Positions 49,526-61,926 of a stretch of 64,000 bases of DNA are shown here, piece by piece. Source of the stretch: Camarhynchus parvulus. Taxonomy: Eukaryota > Chordata > Aves > Passeriformes > Thraupidae. The translations under genes and the position numbers were made by a program. The notes under the pieces were generated by a model. It was not told where the DNA came from, made no database searches, and saw only the letters and a program-made list of their open reading frames with translations. The DNA lies in NCBI RefSeq assembly GCF_901933205.1, contig NC_044585.1, positions 7,254,001 to 7,318,000 on the forward strand. Reading direction: 5' to 3'. The first letter of the stretch is position 1; each line of letters begins with the position of its first letter.

Positions 49526-52500
49526 TTTTTTTTTCCACTGCCTTGGAAACATTGAGCTTCATTTCATGGAAAACCCAGGGAAAAAAATATTTGTAGGGTT
49601 TTTGGTATGAGAATAAGCCCAAAGATTTGAAACAATGCTGTTGTAGTCTCCCCTCTTGCCACCTGCAGCTGGTTTGTGCATGACAGGCCCCAGAATGCAG
49701 GGCTGTGTCATGTCTTGCAGGGTGTTAGAAAAATGAACATTTCAGCAAGGTTTTGGCCTCTGCAGCACACAGGAGTGGGAGGGATATGACTCTGCTCTGC
49801 CAGCTGTTCCCATGCCCCATCCCAAGGCAAAGCAGCCCCGCTAAAGCATTTGCCTGGTACATCAGCAGGGCAGGTGCAAAAGTCTGTGCTCAACACACAG
49901 CAGGCAACAAAGAATTATGAACTTCCCAAATTTCCCTTCTCAGAGTGCATTGGGAATGATTGACAGGGCTGCCAAGCAAAGCCTCTTGGAATGTGCAGCA
50001 CATGGAAACCTTCCTGGTAATTAATGGGGGATTGTGCTTTGGGCAAGGGGCTCCTGGAGCCCCTCCCACCCTGGGTCTGTCCCTAACTCAGGGCTGGTCT
50101 CTGCCAAGGAAGCTCTGTTTGTTCCCAAACTCCAAACACTCCAGAGGAGGATGCAACCTTCAGGCAGCCACTTTGGCTGAAACCTCCTGACATGCTTCAG
50201 CCTGCTCCACCATGAGATCCCAAGAATTCACTTCCTAGCCCAACACTGCAAGATCATTTTTATCCTTGAAATTCTCAGCTGTCTACCTTCAGGCTTAGCA
50301 ACATGACTGCAAGAAAATATTAATTTACAAATGGGTGTAAATTAGTGACAAATATGGTACTCTGACTGATTTCCCTCTTATAATTTCTTTGATAATCTGC
50401 ATCCTGTGGAGATTAGGGTACAGATTTGGACAGCCTAGGATAACCACATGGCCCATGTGTGCTTGCACTAGCATTGTTACCATGGGGAGGTAAAGTCTTT
50501 TAAAAAAAGAAAAAGAAACAATCCAAAAAACCCACTCAGGATGGCCAGACCATGATATTGGTTGGGGGATGGGTGAAAAAAGTGTGCAGGAAAGTGAGAG
50601 AAACCATTAACATTTTGCACCATTAGTCAGGAGCCTGGAGATCTGCTGTAGCAAATAAAAACCCCATGTAATTTAGTCAAGGGAATTCAGCCAAAAAAAT
50701 TAGAAGTTTCTTTTTTTAAAATGTAATAACTTTTTACTCCATTTAATTTCTAGTTTAGCCATCTGAATAGATAATAGAAAAGTACTGTGAGCTAGGGAAT
50801 AATCTGAACTGAGGGAGAGAAAAAAAATGCTGAGAAACTTGCAGGCATGTTCACAAACAAGAGTCATCCAAGATACCAGAGAAACCAGGAGGCAAGTAAA
50901 TCAGGAGAAAACCAGATCTTCCAACCCCATGCCAAGAAACACGAGGAACCTGCTGTGCATTTCCATCTGGCTGGAATGCAGACCAGCACAGGATCTGGGT
51001 ACACAAGATCCCATCAGCAACCCCTGGGCTTGCAGGTTCAGTAACTCCCAGTCTCCAGCTATTGCTGCCGGAGAGATCAAGTCACAAACTCAGCAATGGG
51101 TTTTATTTTTATTTATTTATTCTGTTTAAAAGCTAAAATACTAGCTTTTGTACAACTTGTGGCTATACTCCCATCATTTTTGCTAATAAATATCTTGGAA
51201 TGGATAATGATATCCTCATGATACTTTCTTATCCTCCTCAAAACATTGAATACTTAAGAGTAATCAAGAAGCCACAGCAACTGTTCCTGGCAGGAAGCTG
51301 CCAAGCTGTTATCCAGAAGCCTGACCAACATTATTTAGAACAGATGCTCTTTCAGCTTTGTAATTTTCAGCCAAAAACAATGGCAGTAAGTGAAAGTAAA
51401 GCTGTGGGTCAAAGGAAGGCAAAACTGCATGAGAATCATGTGAAAATATTTTTGATTTCACACATCCTCTCATTTACAGCACATGCTTCTGAAATGGCCT
51501 GTGAATGTTAACGTGCAGCTGCAGGTTTGACCTTCATGTCCATGGCCTGGATGTGCCAAGAGCTGAGGGAGGAAGCACAGGGTCACTGTCCTGCTGGAGC
51601 ACAGCTTCTGCCACAGGAGGAGCTCCTGTGCCTCCCCAGGCTGGGATGGGCCACACCTGAGGCTGGTGCCACCTGCAGCCCCTGCCAGCCCTTGGGGAGG
51701 GCACTGCGGGCCAAGCAGGGGTGTTGGTGCAGCCAGCAGCCTCTGGCTGGGAAAATCTCCAGCCCTACCTGTGAGGATGCAGGCACACAGGAGGGAGCTG
51801 CTGCCCTGCACAGCCTCTCAGCACCAGGAGCCCACCTGGCTCCAGGGAGGCAGCTCCCATCCTCAGCAGCTCCCAGGGACAGGGCACAGCACAAGGGCTG
51901 CAAAGCAGGATGGAGCTTTCAGTTGTTGTGGCCAGGCAGGCAAAGCCTGCTCTCCCCAGCTGGATGAAGGCTCTGCTGGGCTCCTGCCCCTCCCTTCCTT
52001 TGCTAGGCAAGCTCAGTTTAACAGAGCTCAAGAAACAAACAGGTCTCAGGAAATAAATGCTTTCAGTCTCTCTTTTTTATTGCCTGTAAAATAGCAGGAG
52101 GCTTTCAAAGCAACAGCAAATCCTGTTAAAAAAAGTAGAGAAAATTAAAGAAATGTTTCTTGTCTCAGATCCAGCCCTTTTCACCTTAACTTTCCATCAT
52201 GGTACATAAAATTTTGTATATTTTGGCAGAGCACAGAAATAACTTTTCCCCTTTCTCTTCCTTGCACAGCCCAGGAGCTCTGAGTGAGCTTTAAACCAGT
52301 TTTGCACAAACAGAGAACGGCCAAATAATAGAGCAAGAAAACAGCATTAAACTTTGTAGACAATCAACTTTATTCTGTGCACAGCAGCTAGTTTCTCCTG
52401 CTCTCAGCAGAAATAAAAAATTTACAAGTGTTCTGGGAAAGCATTATAAACCAAACACATCCAGACAAAGTCTAGTGCAAACTACTTGGAAATAGATCTG

Positions 52501-55500
52501 TGCATCACCTTCTGAAAGGCTCATTCCAGCTGTGCTAGTGTAGCCAAGCTGATGGCGGCCAAAACAAATACACCCTGTGAGTTCAGGACAGGATTGGAGG
52601 GTTGAGATTTGGGTACCAGTCATCCTTGTCTCCCAGAGAGGCAGTCACAGTCCTCTGCTTGTGAGAATCTCCTCATGAAAGAGGTTTTCCACATCATTCC
52701 TTGCACATTGGCACAGAGTAAGGATGCCTATATATTTGGGAGAAAGTGGAACCTCCCAGCGGCAGGAGGAAAAACCCAGCTACTGCAGAGAAGTGATCAA
52801 AGATAAGAGGGCAGGACGCATTCCCAGGCCCACACCCCAGCCCTTTCCACAGGGACCATATTAGGTTTGCTGTACGCTCTTATTGCACTGAATGTCATCT
52901 TCCAAGCATAGCAAATAACATTTTCATAAAGCACTGCTTTTAATCAAGCACAACCCTCACATCCCCAAAGGAGCTATCTGGAGTCTATCCCTTTTCTCTA
53001 CTGTTCTTTTTTGCCCCCTTTTAACTCCCTCCCTTAGAGGCTTGTGCCTCCAGCAAGGAGGGCTCCATGTGGTTCCCTTCGGAGCTCATTAACTCGGGTC
53101 CATCCATCAGGGCAGGATTGTGAGCGGGAGCCGCACGGAGCCGGGGCCCCGCGGGGCTGTGGCACAGCCAGGCACGGGGCTGTCACACAGAGTGCTTTAA
53201 TAACCCTGCTGAGACAGGGAAATGCAGCCTGGTGCCTGATTACACAGCCCCACGCAGGCTGGGACACTTGAGCAGGATGCCAGGCTTGATGGAGCAGTGG
53301 GATCCAGAAAGCCTCGTGCTTACGCAGTGTATTAAAAACACTAAATTCAGTGTCATCCAAACAGAGTGGGTTATTTGCATACCCAGACACTGTTGCAGCT
53401 GGGGTCGGGTTTGAAAGCACCTAAAATGCATTTAAGAACATCAACCCAAAGCAATACTCTCATTACAGCAGTAATGGAGAGCAGCCCCTTCCCAAACCCC
53501 AGCCCATGACCTCCTGTGTGATCACAAGTAGACTGGCAAGCAGCTTGTGTGGCTGAGGGTGAGACAAGCTCCCCAGAGTCAGACAGTGATTTCCTGCAGG
53601 GCAGATGCTTCCTATTCAACACAAAGAAAAAGCCTTCCACATATGTTTGTTTCTTTATCAAGAACTAATGCTTGGAGTGAGGGGTTGAATCCCTTTTCAT
53701 GGGCAGTTTGCAGCCTGTGAGTGCTCCTGAGCAGAAAGGCAGAGCTGCCTGTACAGAGGATACACTGATGGCTGATGAGTGCAGCCAGGCAGCACTGAGA
53801 TAAGCACACTCAGCTAAACACAGAGGGTTGCTGGTCAGATTTACTCGCCCTCCCGGCTGGCTCTGGGCAGAGCCCATCATCTCTGAATCTCCAAGCACAA
53901 AGATGGATCAGGAATGAAGTAGACTGAAGGCTTGTGCTCTTAGGTGCAAATGGTTCATTATGGCTTTTTTCAGACTGTGCTGATGAGAGGAATCATTCTT
54001 CATTGATGAGAAATCCTGCATTTTCTTCTCTGGGAGAACACAGCTTTGTTCCCTTCCCCCATTTAATAATGCACAATTTATCAGGCTAAATTGGTGAGCC
54101 TGGTAGCAAGTGATTCAAATCAACTTCAGTGGCTATGAGCAATCACATGTACTTGAAGAAACCCACTTATGCCACTTTCAGTAAAACCTGAGGAAAGCTG
54201 GCTATGAATGCACTACCATATCCTATTAATGCTCAAGAAAACCCATTTAAATGAACCTCTAATGGCTGATTGAGACTTCTATAATGAAACTCCATAAAAA
54301 GTCAGCTCCTTCCTTCGGGCTGGGCATTCCAAGTGCTTCCATGGCTCTCTTGTTAGCTGTAGGTAGGAAAAACAAATGGATGGAAGCACAACTGTGCTGT
54401 GGGCACAGAAAGGAGGGAGGGCTCCCTGCTTTCCCAGGGTTGACATTGAGCTTCACCAAGAAGGGCACCAAGTACTGTCTCACCTGCATCTCCTGATACT
54501 ATAACAATCAATTTACCAGACTGTGATCACTGTGCTCTGAAGAGCTGCTCGGACCTTCCCCCTACACAAAGCACAAACTGCCTCCAGTCTACAAACCCCA
54601 ATATTTCTCTGATGGAAGAAACATAATTTCTGTCTCCCCATACCTTATGTTAACCCAGCGTTTTAAGCCTGCCCAAAACTGGAGAGGTTGCATAGGCTGA
54701 GGGTGTGGAGAGAGAGAGGAAGACAGTCCCTGCCAACCCCTGTGTCCTGCTCCTTCCTGTCGTTGGGAGCATCCAGCAGGGATGGTCAGCAGTGGCCCAT
54801 AGGCTGTTTAGCATGCAGCAGGCTCCTCACTAAAATAGGAAATAAATGGCCACAAACCTTTCAAAAGCATTTACATGCCATCCACCCACCTCCCCTTCAG
54901 GGCAAGAGGACCCAATGGGGAAATACCCCTTTTCACTAAGAAGAGAAGCTACTGTTCCCTCTCCATTCCTACAGACCCACCAGGCTTCTGATGCCTCCCA
55001 GGTGCCCCTGTTCTGGGCAGACTGGCCCTTGCCAGCACCTGGGGAGGTTTGGTTTGCCAGGCACTGTGCCTGTGGGCAGCTGGCTGTGGGATCTGGAAAG
55101 CCTGGGCATGAGCCTCCTCCAGAGCCTGGCCTGCCCGAGCCCTCCCTGGGCAACAGCCACCAGCCCTGGTGTTCCTGAGGATTTGCATCACCCTGCTGGA
55201 GTGTGGGTGGTCATCAGAACGGGGATGGGGCATGCTGGGGCCCTCGAGCTGGAAAGGCCATGGGTGCCTCTGCAAAATGGGGACTGTCCTTCCATTGCTG
55301 CTTTTGTAGTAGCAACTGCTGTGCTGAGATAAAAGCTTTTGTTTGCCTTTTCTCTCCTACATTCCTAATCTCCCTCTGTGCTGGTCTCCCCTATAGTCCA
55401 TCAAGCACTTTTAATCTCTAATTGCATATGACTGATGAGCCTGAACTCCATACACAGCGTTGCCAAGAACCACTTTTTCGGAGCCTGCTTTAGCTCTTTA

Positions 55501-58187
55501 GGCCAGTCATAACACACTGCAGGACCATTAAGAGTTTATAGTTTGTATACATAACACCCTGGGAGTACCAAAGGGTGGTTTATCCAAACAGAAAAGAATT
55601 GAGATGAATGAATGCAGAAATGACTTTTGGCCAGGAAATACTTTAATTTTAATTAGGGGGGAAGGGGGTGAGAGAGGAATGAAGAGGCTTTCTTCTCTCA
55701 CAAAAGACAAGACTAATGAGTTTACAGCTGCAGGCGCTGACCTTGGAGCATCCCATATAATGCTAGTGCTGAAATGTTTGGATGTGATGTTAGACCCGAT
55801 AACCTTGCTTCTAAAAGGAAGAAATAAAGGGAAATGGCTGAACGGGGAGGGATTCATTTCATGGGGATGTACGGACATATTTATTTATTTTTCCCCCTCT
55901 TGCATTCCCATTCAACAGCCTTTGGCGACACAGCCGTTCACCCAGCTGCTGAGCTTCATATGGGCCTCATCTCTTCTGCAGAAAAAAGAAGTCTGTTGTG
56001 GCAATTTTCCCATATTTAGGACTGTCCCTCATCCCAGAGCCTGTATCACATACCCCCACCTCTCAAGAGCCTCTGGTTGGAATGAATGGGGTGCCAGAGC
56101 CTGGGGAAACCCCACACTCAGCAACCCGTGCACAAGGAAGGTGCAGCCAGGGCTTCTGATGCAGTGGCTTGAAAAAGGCTGAAAGCCTGAGCCTGTCCTT
56201 GTGCAAGGATGTTGTCACCTGCTTCAGCTGGTCACTGCTTTGTGGTGCTGGAGCCTGTGCTGGTGCCTGCAGCACTGGGCTCAGGGCTGTCTCCAGCCCA
56301 GGAGGCTCCTGCTCTTGCCCTGGCAGTGTCACAGCCCTGCTGCCCTGTCCTGGAGAGCTGCAGGAGCAGAGCCACTGCCACAGGGCTGAGCTGACACCAG
56401 CAGCCCATGGGGTGTTCCCAGGGCATGTGCCAGGGTAGCAGGGATGTGTCCCTGGGCCTGTTGGGCTCTCCCTCCAGCCTGGAACACAGCTGCAGGGGTG
56501 ATCAGGGCTGACCTTGCACCTCCACCCCTTGGCAAAGACCGTGGCTCACACGTCTTCCAAAAGCTGCAGAGCTGCTGCTCTCACCTCCCTGCCCAGCCTG
56601 CTCCTTCTGGGCTGGGGACCTCAGCTGTACTCTCCCTGGAGCTTCCAGGCATCCTGGCATCTCCTTCCTTCCCCAGAGCTCTTTCCATGGCCCTGTGAAG
56701 CATCATCTGGCCCTGTGGGTGCTCCCGTGGGTGCTGTCGTGCTAGAGCCAGAGTGATTATTAAACTCTGAGTGTGAAGCTGCTGTGAGCTGCTGTGGCTG
56801 TGGAGCCAGCTTGGCCTCCAGGGAACCAACACCCCCTGCCCTGTGAGCTGGCAGCCAGATGGGCTGGAACAATTGTGCAAGTTAACGGAGCAAAACAACC
56901 ATCGGTGTTTCCAATTAAAAGTATTTTTATGATGTTGATTATTATTAATATTATATAGGGGCTGTAATTTTCTCCCGACTCACTCCAACATCTCACAAAA
57001 TAAACAGTTGCTGTATTATCCCCTTGTAAATGAGACCACAGGATTGTAAACTTTAATTTGTTACTTTTGGCTGCTCTCAGGTTTGGCAGACAATTAAACC
57101 AATTCATTAGTTCACAGAGGCACATTTTTGGCCATGTCTGGCTGCGTGAAGTCATCCAGTGAACACATTGGAGGCAGGCTGTAGAAAAACCTCACTGTGC
57201 CGCTGCCACAAGATCTGTCAGTAATGGTCCAAACAGGCCACTGCGGACTTTGCAGGCCCAGGTGGGAGAGGGTGTCCTTGCTCCTGTGGCTCTGCTGTGC
57301 CCTGGGCACGGGCCATTAGCAGCCAGTGCCCCTGTGTGCTGGCCATGGCAGTGGTGATTCTGTATCTGACAGCAACGTAGCTGCATCGTGCCTGAGGCTT
57401 AACCTTTAAATTCTGCAGAGTTGGACAAGTGAAACTCCACAGGACATGGCAGAAAATGCTGAGCTCTTGGAAAGGCTAATCTGGCCATGCATGATCTCCA
57501 GAGCCAGCCCCAGCAGCTGAATTAATTCCTTCAATAGCTGGGCTGCTTTGGGTCCCTGCTTTCCCAGCTGCAGACACATGATTAACCTGCAGAGCCCCAT
57601 GACAGCAGAGCACAGCTCTTGGCCTTTTCAGGTATGTGCTGGGAGTTAAGGTGGGTTTCTTTTAAATGGAAGCTGTAACAGTGTTTTTTATGGTACTGCC
57701 CCTGTCCAGAGTGGCTTAGTGCAAATCACCCCTCAGATGAGGCTCCCCTGTCAGACGTTTTTCACTCTCTGTAGTTTCTTAGATGTCCATTAACAAACCA
57801 AAAATCCTGAACCATCTTAGTTTTGAAAAAAGCCCCATAAAATTAATCCCTTTTCCTTTGTTCCCTCCACAGGAGGAGGCTTTTTAATAGCATTCAAAAA
57901 GGAAGGAAAGATTTTTGAATACTGAAACCTAAAAGCTTCCCCAAACTAGTTCCTCACCATTGTGTTTTTCTCTGGCCAGCACTTTGAATCTGGATTTGCA
58001 GAAATCTTCTGCTTTGCAATTTCCTCTGAGTGATCCCACCACCACCAGCGTGTCTGGGAACGTCGCTGCGCTCTGGCCCTCCAGCAGCTGGAAATGCTGG
58101 AGGGAAGGGAGGCTGTGGAAAGGAACGGAGCATTTTTGAAAAGCTAGTCACTTTCTGCAGTGTCTTGACTGGTTTTTCCTTTCCCTG

Positions 58188-58247
58188 AAATAATAATATT
58201 AACAATAATATTAATAATATTAATATTGATAATAATAACAATAAAAA
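58188..58247. repeat. AT-rich trinucleotide tract (AAT/ATT mixed)
   Basis: About 60 bases of interleaved AAT and ATT units (aataataatattaacaata type), able to fold on itself. No gene context. Confidence 0.85.
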
Positions 58248-58544
58248 TGTTTTTGATAAAACAGTGAGCAAATGCCGCAGAAGAGCTATGACTTTGCATG
58301 TGACGGCAACTCCTCTGGAAAGCAGCTGCAGAAACCTGCCCACCCCGCTGAGCCACAGCGGTTTTCTTCCAGGGTTCCTCCTGCTGCTGGTGTGTGACCG
58401 AGGCCGGTGTGGGTGTGAGCTGGGCCCCATCTCCTTTGGGTGTCACACACATGCTCTGCTCCTCAGACTGCTCCGGGGGGAGATGAAGGGCTTCACCCTG
58501 CTGCGGGCAGCTGCACCTCTCTGCGTGAATTCCAATCAGGAGCT

Positions 58545-58572
58545 GGAGGAGGAGGAGGAGGAGGAGGAGGAC
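58545..58572 (+). repeat. (GAG/GGA)n triplet repeat
   Basis: Eight to nine GAG triplets in a row. Translated in one frame they give a poly-Glu run, which by itself lengthens an otherwise unsupported ORF. Confidence 0.9.
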
Positions 58573-61343
58573 GAAGCTGGCTGGGTTTTGAGTCAAAAAA
58601 GAAGCCCTGTATTTTTCTCCTTTCAGCTATTTATCAAGGCTCAGTGCAAAGGGCCTGACACCCGGCCAGCAGAGCCCGGCTGTGTGATGTGTGTGACACA
58701 CGAGCGGGTAATGAGGGACCTTCTGCGGAACGGCCAATTGAGCAGCCGGTGCCTCCAACAGCTTCATCTCCCAGGGACTGCGGGTGGATCTCTATTTTGA
58801 CATATCCTCGCTGAATGAGGAAGAGAACAAGCAGAAAATGGCTGATGATAAATGCAGCAATTAGGGAAGCTTAATGGAGCAGAAGGTTTTTTGTGAGAAG
58901 ACAAAGGAATTGCCGTGCTGACACCTGCAAGGAGGTCCCAGCCGCTGCGCAGGGAGCCTCCAGCTGTGCCGCAGCAGCAGGGGCTGCGATGAGGGGAGCC
59001 GACCTTTCTACTTCACACACACATCCCTCAAAGGCTTTGGAAAAATATTTTCCAAGTTAAACTTCAAAACATCATTTGATTTTTCTTTTTCTCCATTATG
59101 TTCAGAAACGGGAGCCTGTAATTTAGGCCTGGTGTAGCCTTCCCCCACTCCTTGCTTTTTATTCAGTTTCACATAATACAGTGCACTGCTAGGAAAGGCA
59201 TTTTCCTGACAAAGTATTGATCTTGGTGCTGTGAAAGAGCTGTGGGCTCAGCAGGAAGATGCCATCTTGCTGCTGGACACAAGTGGACAAGAAGTGGCTC
59301 CCTGGACAATGCTGCTTGGCCCCAGTGATGCCCAGCTTGAGGCTGAGCCCATGACCTGCCCTGCTCTTCCCAAAGCACCGTGCTTCTGAGCTAACCCCTG
59401 GGCTACCAGCTCCCCAAGATTTGAGCAAAAGTCCTAAATTTATTTGCCCAAGCCTCATTTCTCTTTATTTCCTTAGCTGGACTCTCCCCAGAGCCAACTG
59501 CTTGTGCTAAGGGGCACCAAGCAGCACTGGGGAGAGCTCTGCAAGGGGTGTTGGCATGGGGACAACCAGGTTTTGGTGATGGGTGATGCCAGTTTGGCCT
59601 CTCACAAAACCATTACCAAAATCCCTCAACACTGCAACACAACTATTTTCTTAAGACTTTGGCAAAAAGGAATTTCCTGAGGGAGGTAAGGGAAAGGTTT
59701 TAAGGGAAAGATTTTTTTTTTTTTTTTGCTTGGCACAAGCCAAGGAAAACACACATCTTGTTTCCCCTTCTGCTGAGGGTTTCTCAGCTCCAGCCTGAGC
59801 TGCACAGCACTGATCTCTATCCCTGCTCTCATTCTGGCACTTTGGGCTGCCTGAAGCACAGCTGGTGTGTCTCGCCCTTCCCTAAGCTCTCAGGACACTG
59901 CATTCCTGACCAGTTGGCTCCTTTTGCTTTCCCTCCTCTGGGCCCGGGCGGGGCTGGCGCTACAGACCTGACCGAGTCCTTGGGCTCCCCTGCATCAACC
60001 CTCTGTTTGTCTGACTCCAGGCCACCTACAGCTAACTATGTATTTATGGTATCTATATAGGCTGGAAAGGACAATTCCCATATGCTTATTTTAGGCAATA
60101 AAGCTGGCTTTTTAGGGAAGCACTAGATCTTTTTGTCAAGGAACAGTTAATATTTTTTACAAGTGATCTGAGGATTTGTTACAACTTTACAGATTGGCTT
60201 TTTCCCTCACTCCCTGGTATCCTAGTTGTCTCTTTTATTGACTGGGCCAAGAGTGATGTCCATTAACTGAAGCTGGTGCACACATTCTCCATGGAGCCCC
60301 AATGGGCATGAGGCATTTTGGACAAAAGGTAATGTAAGTGCAACCACTGGTCTCCCTCCTTACAGCTTCCCGAGTATCTTTTTAAACACAGGTTGCCTGA
60401 GGCAAGCAATGAACCTTCCAAATCCCATCTTTTTCCTCCCACCCACTGTCATTTGTTTGCTAAATTCCACCCTTTTTTGGTGACTGAGGGAAGTCTTTGG
60501 GGAGACAGCCAAAAGTAGAATAAAAATGGTGAAAACGGCAGAAAATTAAAGCTGAACAGTGGTAGGAATGCATAAAACCCAGGAAGTCCTTCTGTACCAG
60601 TTCTTTTAGCAGAAGGCAGCTCAGCTGGGGTGGCTTAAAGGAATAAGGCTGAATTAATTAGTTTCTCTGTTTAGGTAATAATACCATTAATCATGATGAA
60701 CCATTTTGTGAGAAGGCTGATACTCGACACTGTGTAATTCCACAGGAATCCCACTGTAGTGCAGCATTATTGATGGGTCATCCTCCGAAGGCGTGAGAGC
60801 AATGCCTCCTAATACAGTAAATGGCAAACCACTGATTTTCTTTTAATATTCAGACCACCACAACATCAGTCATGATGAATTCTTCTGGCACCAGGGTGGC
60901 TGCAATAAGCAATCCTTCAGGAATGCCAGGGGAGCATAGCATTGATTTAATGCTCACTTTTTAAGTCATACACAGACCAAACGCTTCCAAAGGGTATGGC
61001 CCATCTTTGCATTTTTTTCTGAAGTTTGCAGTAACAACCTCCTTGCTCACATGTACCTGCATTAGGAACATGCAGCTGTGGACTCTAGCAGAGGTTAGGG
61101 GGGCTCATTTATGCAGATCCATGTCAGAAATGGTATCAAACAAGATTCCATGTTGGACACTGGCACCAGGAGAATTACAATCCCCCTGAGCCAGCATTAT
61201 GAATCTTTATGCTGAGTCCAACACACTTCACATCCACCATGTGTTCTATGTTCCTCCACTTTCAGCTGCGAGAGAGCAGGTGCTGATTTTTAATGCCTAT
61301 TTTTGTTTTAAGCCTCCTTTCATCAGATTAAGGACCCTGCTAT

Positions 61344-61364
61344 TTTATTTCATTTTATTTTATT
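61344..61364 (-). repeat. (AAAAT)n tract with three AATAAA hexamers on the - strand
   Basis: TTTTATT units on the + strand give AATAAA at 61349-61344, 61359-61354 and 61364-61359 on the - strand. It could be a distal alternative poly(A) site for FBRSL1, but simple-sequence origin is the easier explanation. Confidence 0.6.
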
Positions 61365-61920
61365 TTTTCACGCTCAGTAATTTAGTCACACGCAGACTTA
61401 AACCCAGGAGCTGTGCCATGCTGCTAAAGCCCCGTCGGCCTCGGAGCGCGAGGGGCTGGGGCACGGCTCCATCCCCGCAGACAGCTCAGCCCAGGGAAAG
61501 GTTTGGGAGGCAAATGGGAGGCGCAGAGCGGTGCTGGAGGTGATAACCTTCCCGTGGTGATGCTGGCAGCAGGGTCCCTCCACACGAGCTGCTGCACACA
61601 GGCTGTGCTTCCTTTGCTGCCCCTCCTTCCCCTGGCAGAAGATGCTGGGTCAGAGCCCGACGTGCCCCTGGGCTGTGGGGTGGAGATGCTGTAGGGCTGG
61701 GGGCACTGCTCTCCTCCCCAAACCCCCAAATCCCAACCTCCAAAGCGTGTTCCTTCTGCTGGGAAGGATTCACAGGCAGAAGCAAATCCCTGTCCCAGCA
61801 CCAGCCCCTTCCACCAGCTGCCTCCTCCCAGCCGTCAATAAACCATTAGCCTCGAGTCAACAGCGCTGGCTACGACACACAAACACTCAACTGCCTTTTT
61901 CATCCAAAATCAATGTTGTA

Positions 61921-61926
61921 TTTATC
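61921..61926 (-). terminator. FBRSL1: Probable FBRSL1 poly(A) site (variant hexamer GATAAA)
   Basis: On the - strand GATAAATACAAC is followed about 35 nt later by GAGTGTTTGTGTGTCG (around 61890-61872), a strong GU-rich downstream element. No canonical AATAAA was found between the stop codon and this point. Together these place the 3' end at about 61.9 kb. Confidence 0.5.

Larger units (their letters stand above)
48832..61890. other. Intergenic block 3' of FBRSL1, no supportable gene
   Basis: About 13 kb without splice-supported coding sequence. ORFs of 192 codons (55604-56182, +) and 178 codons (58264-58800, +) have no recognised domain. The GC-rich parts (51.5-52.0, 54.7-55.3, 56.1-56.8 kb) generate overlapping ORFs in most frames. 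AT-rich islands at 54.0-54.3, 55.6-56.0, 56.9-57.1 and 60.6-60.9 kb resemble conserved non-coding elements. Confidence 0.5.

Noticed and set aside
55604..56182. 192-codon + strand ORF
   Set aside because: Spans an AT-rich candidate regulatory island and GC-rich DNA without change in coding character; no recognised domain.
58264..58800. 178-codon + strand ORF with a poly-Glu run
   Set aside because: The acidic run is a (GAG)n repeat; the rest shows no domain, splice signal or promoter.
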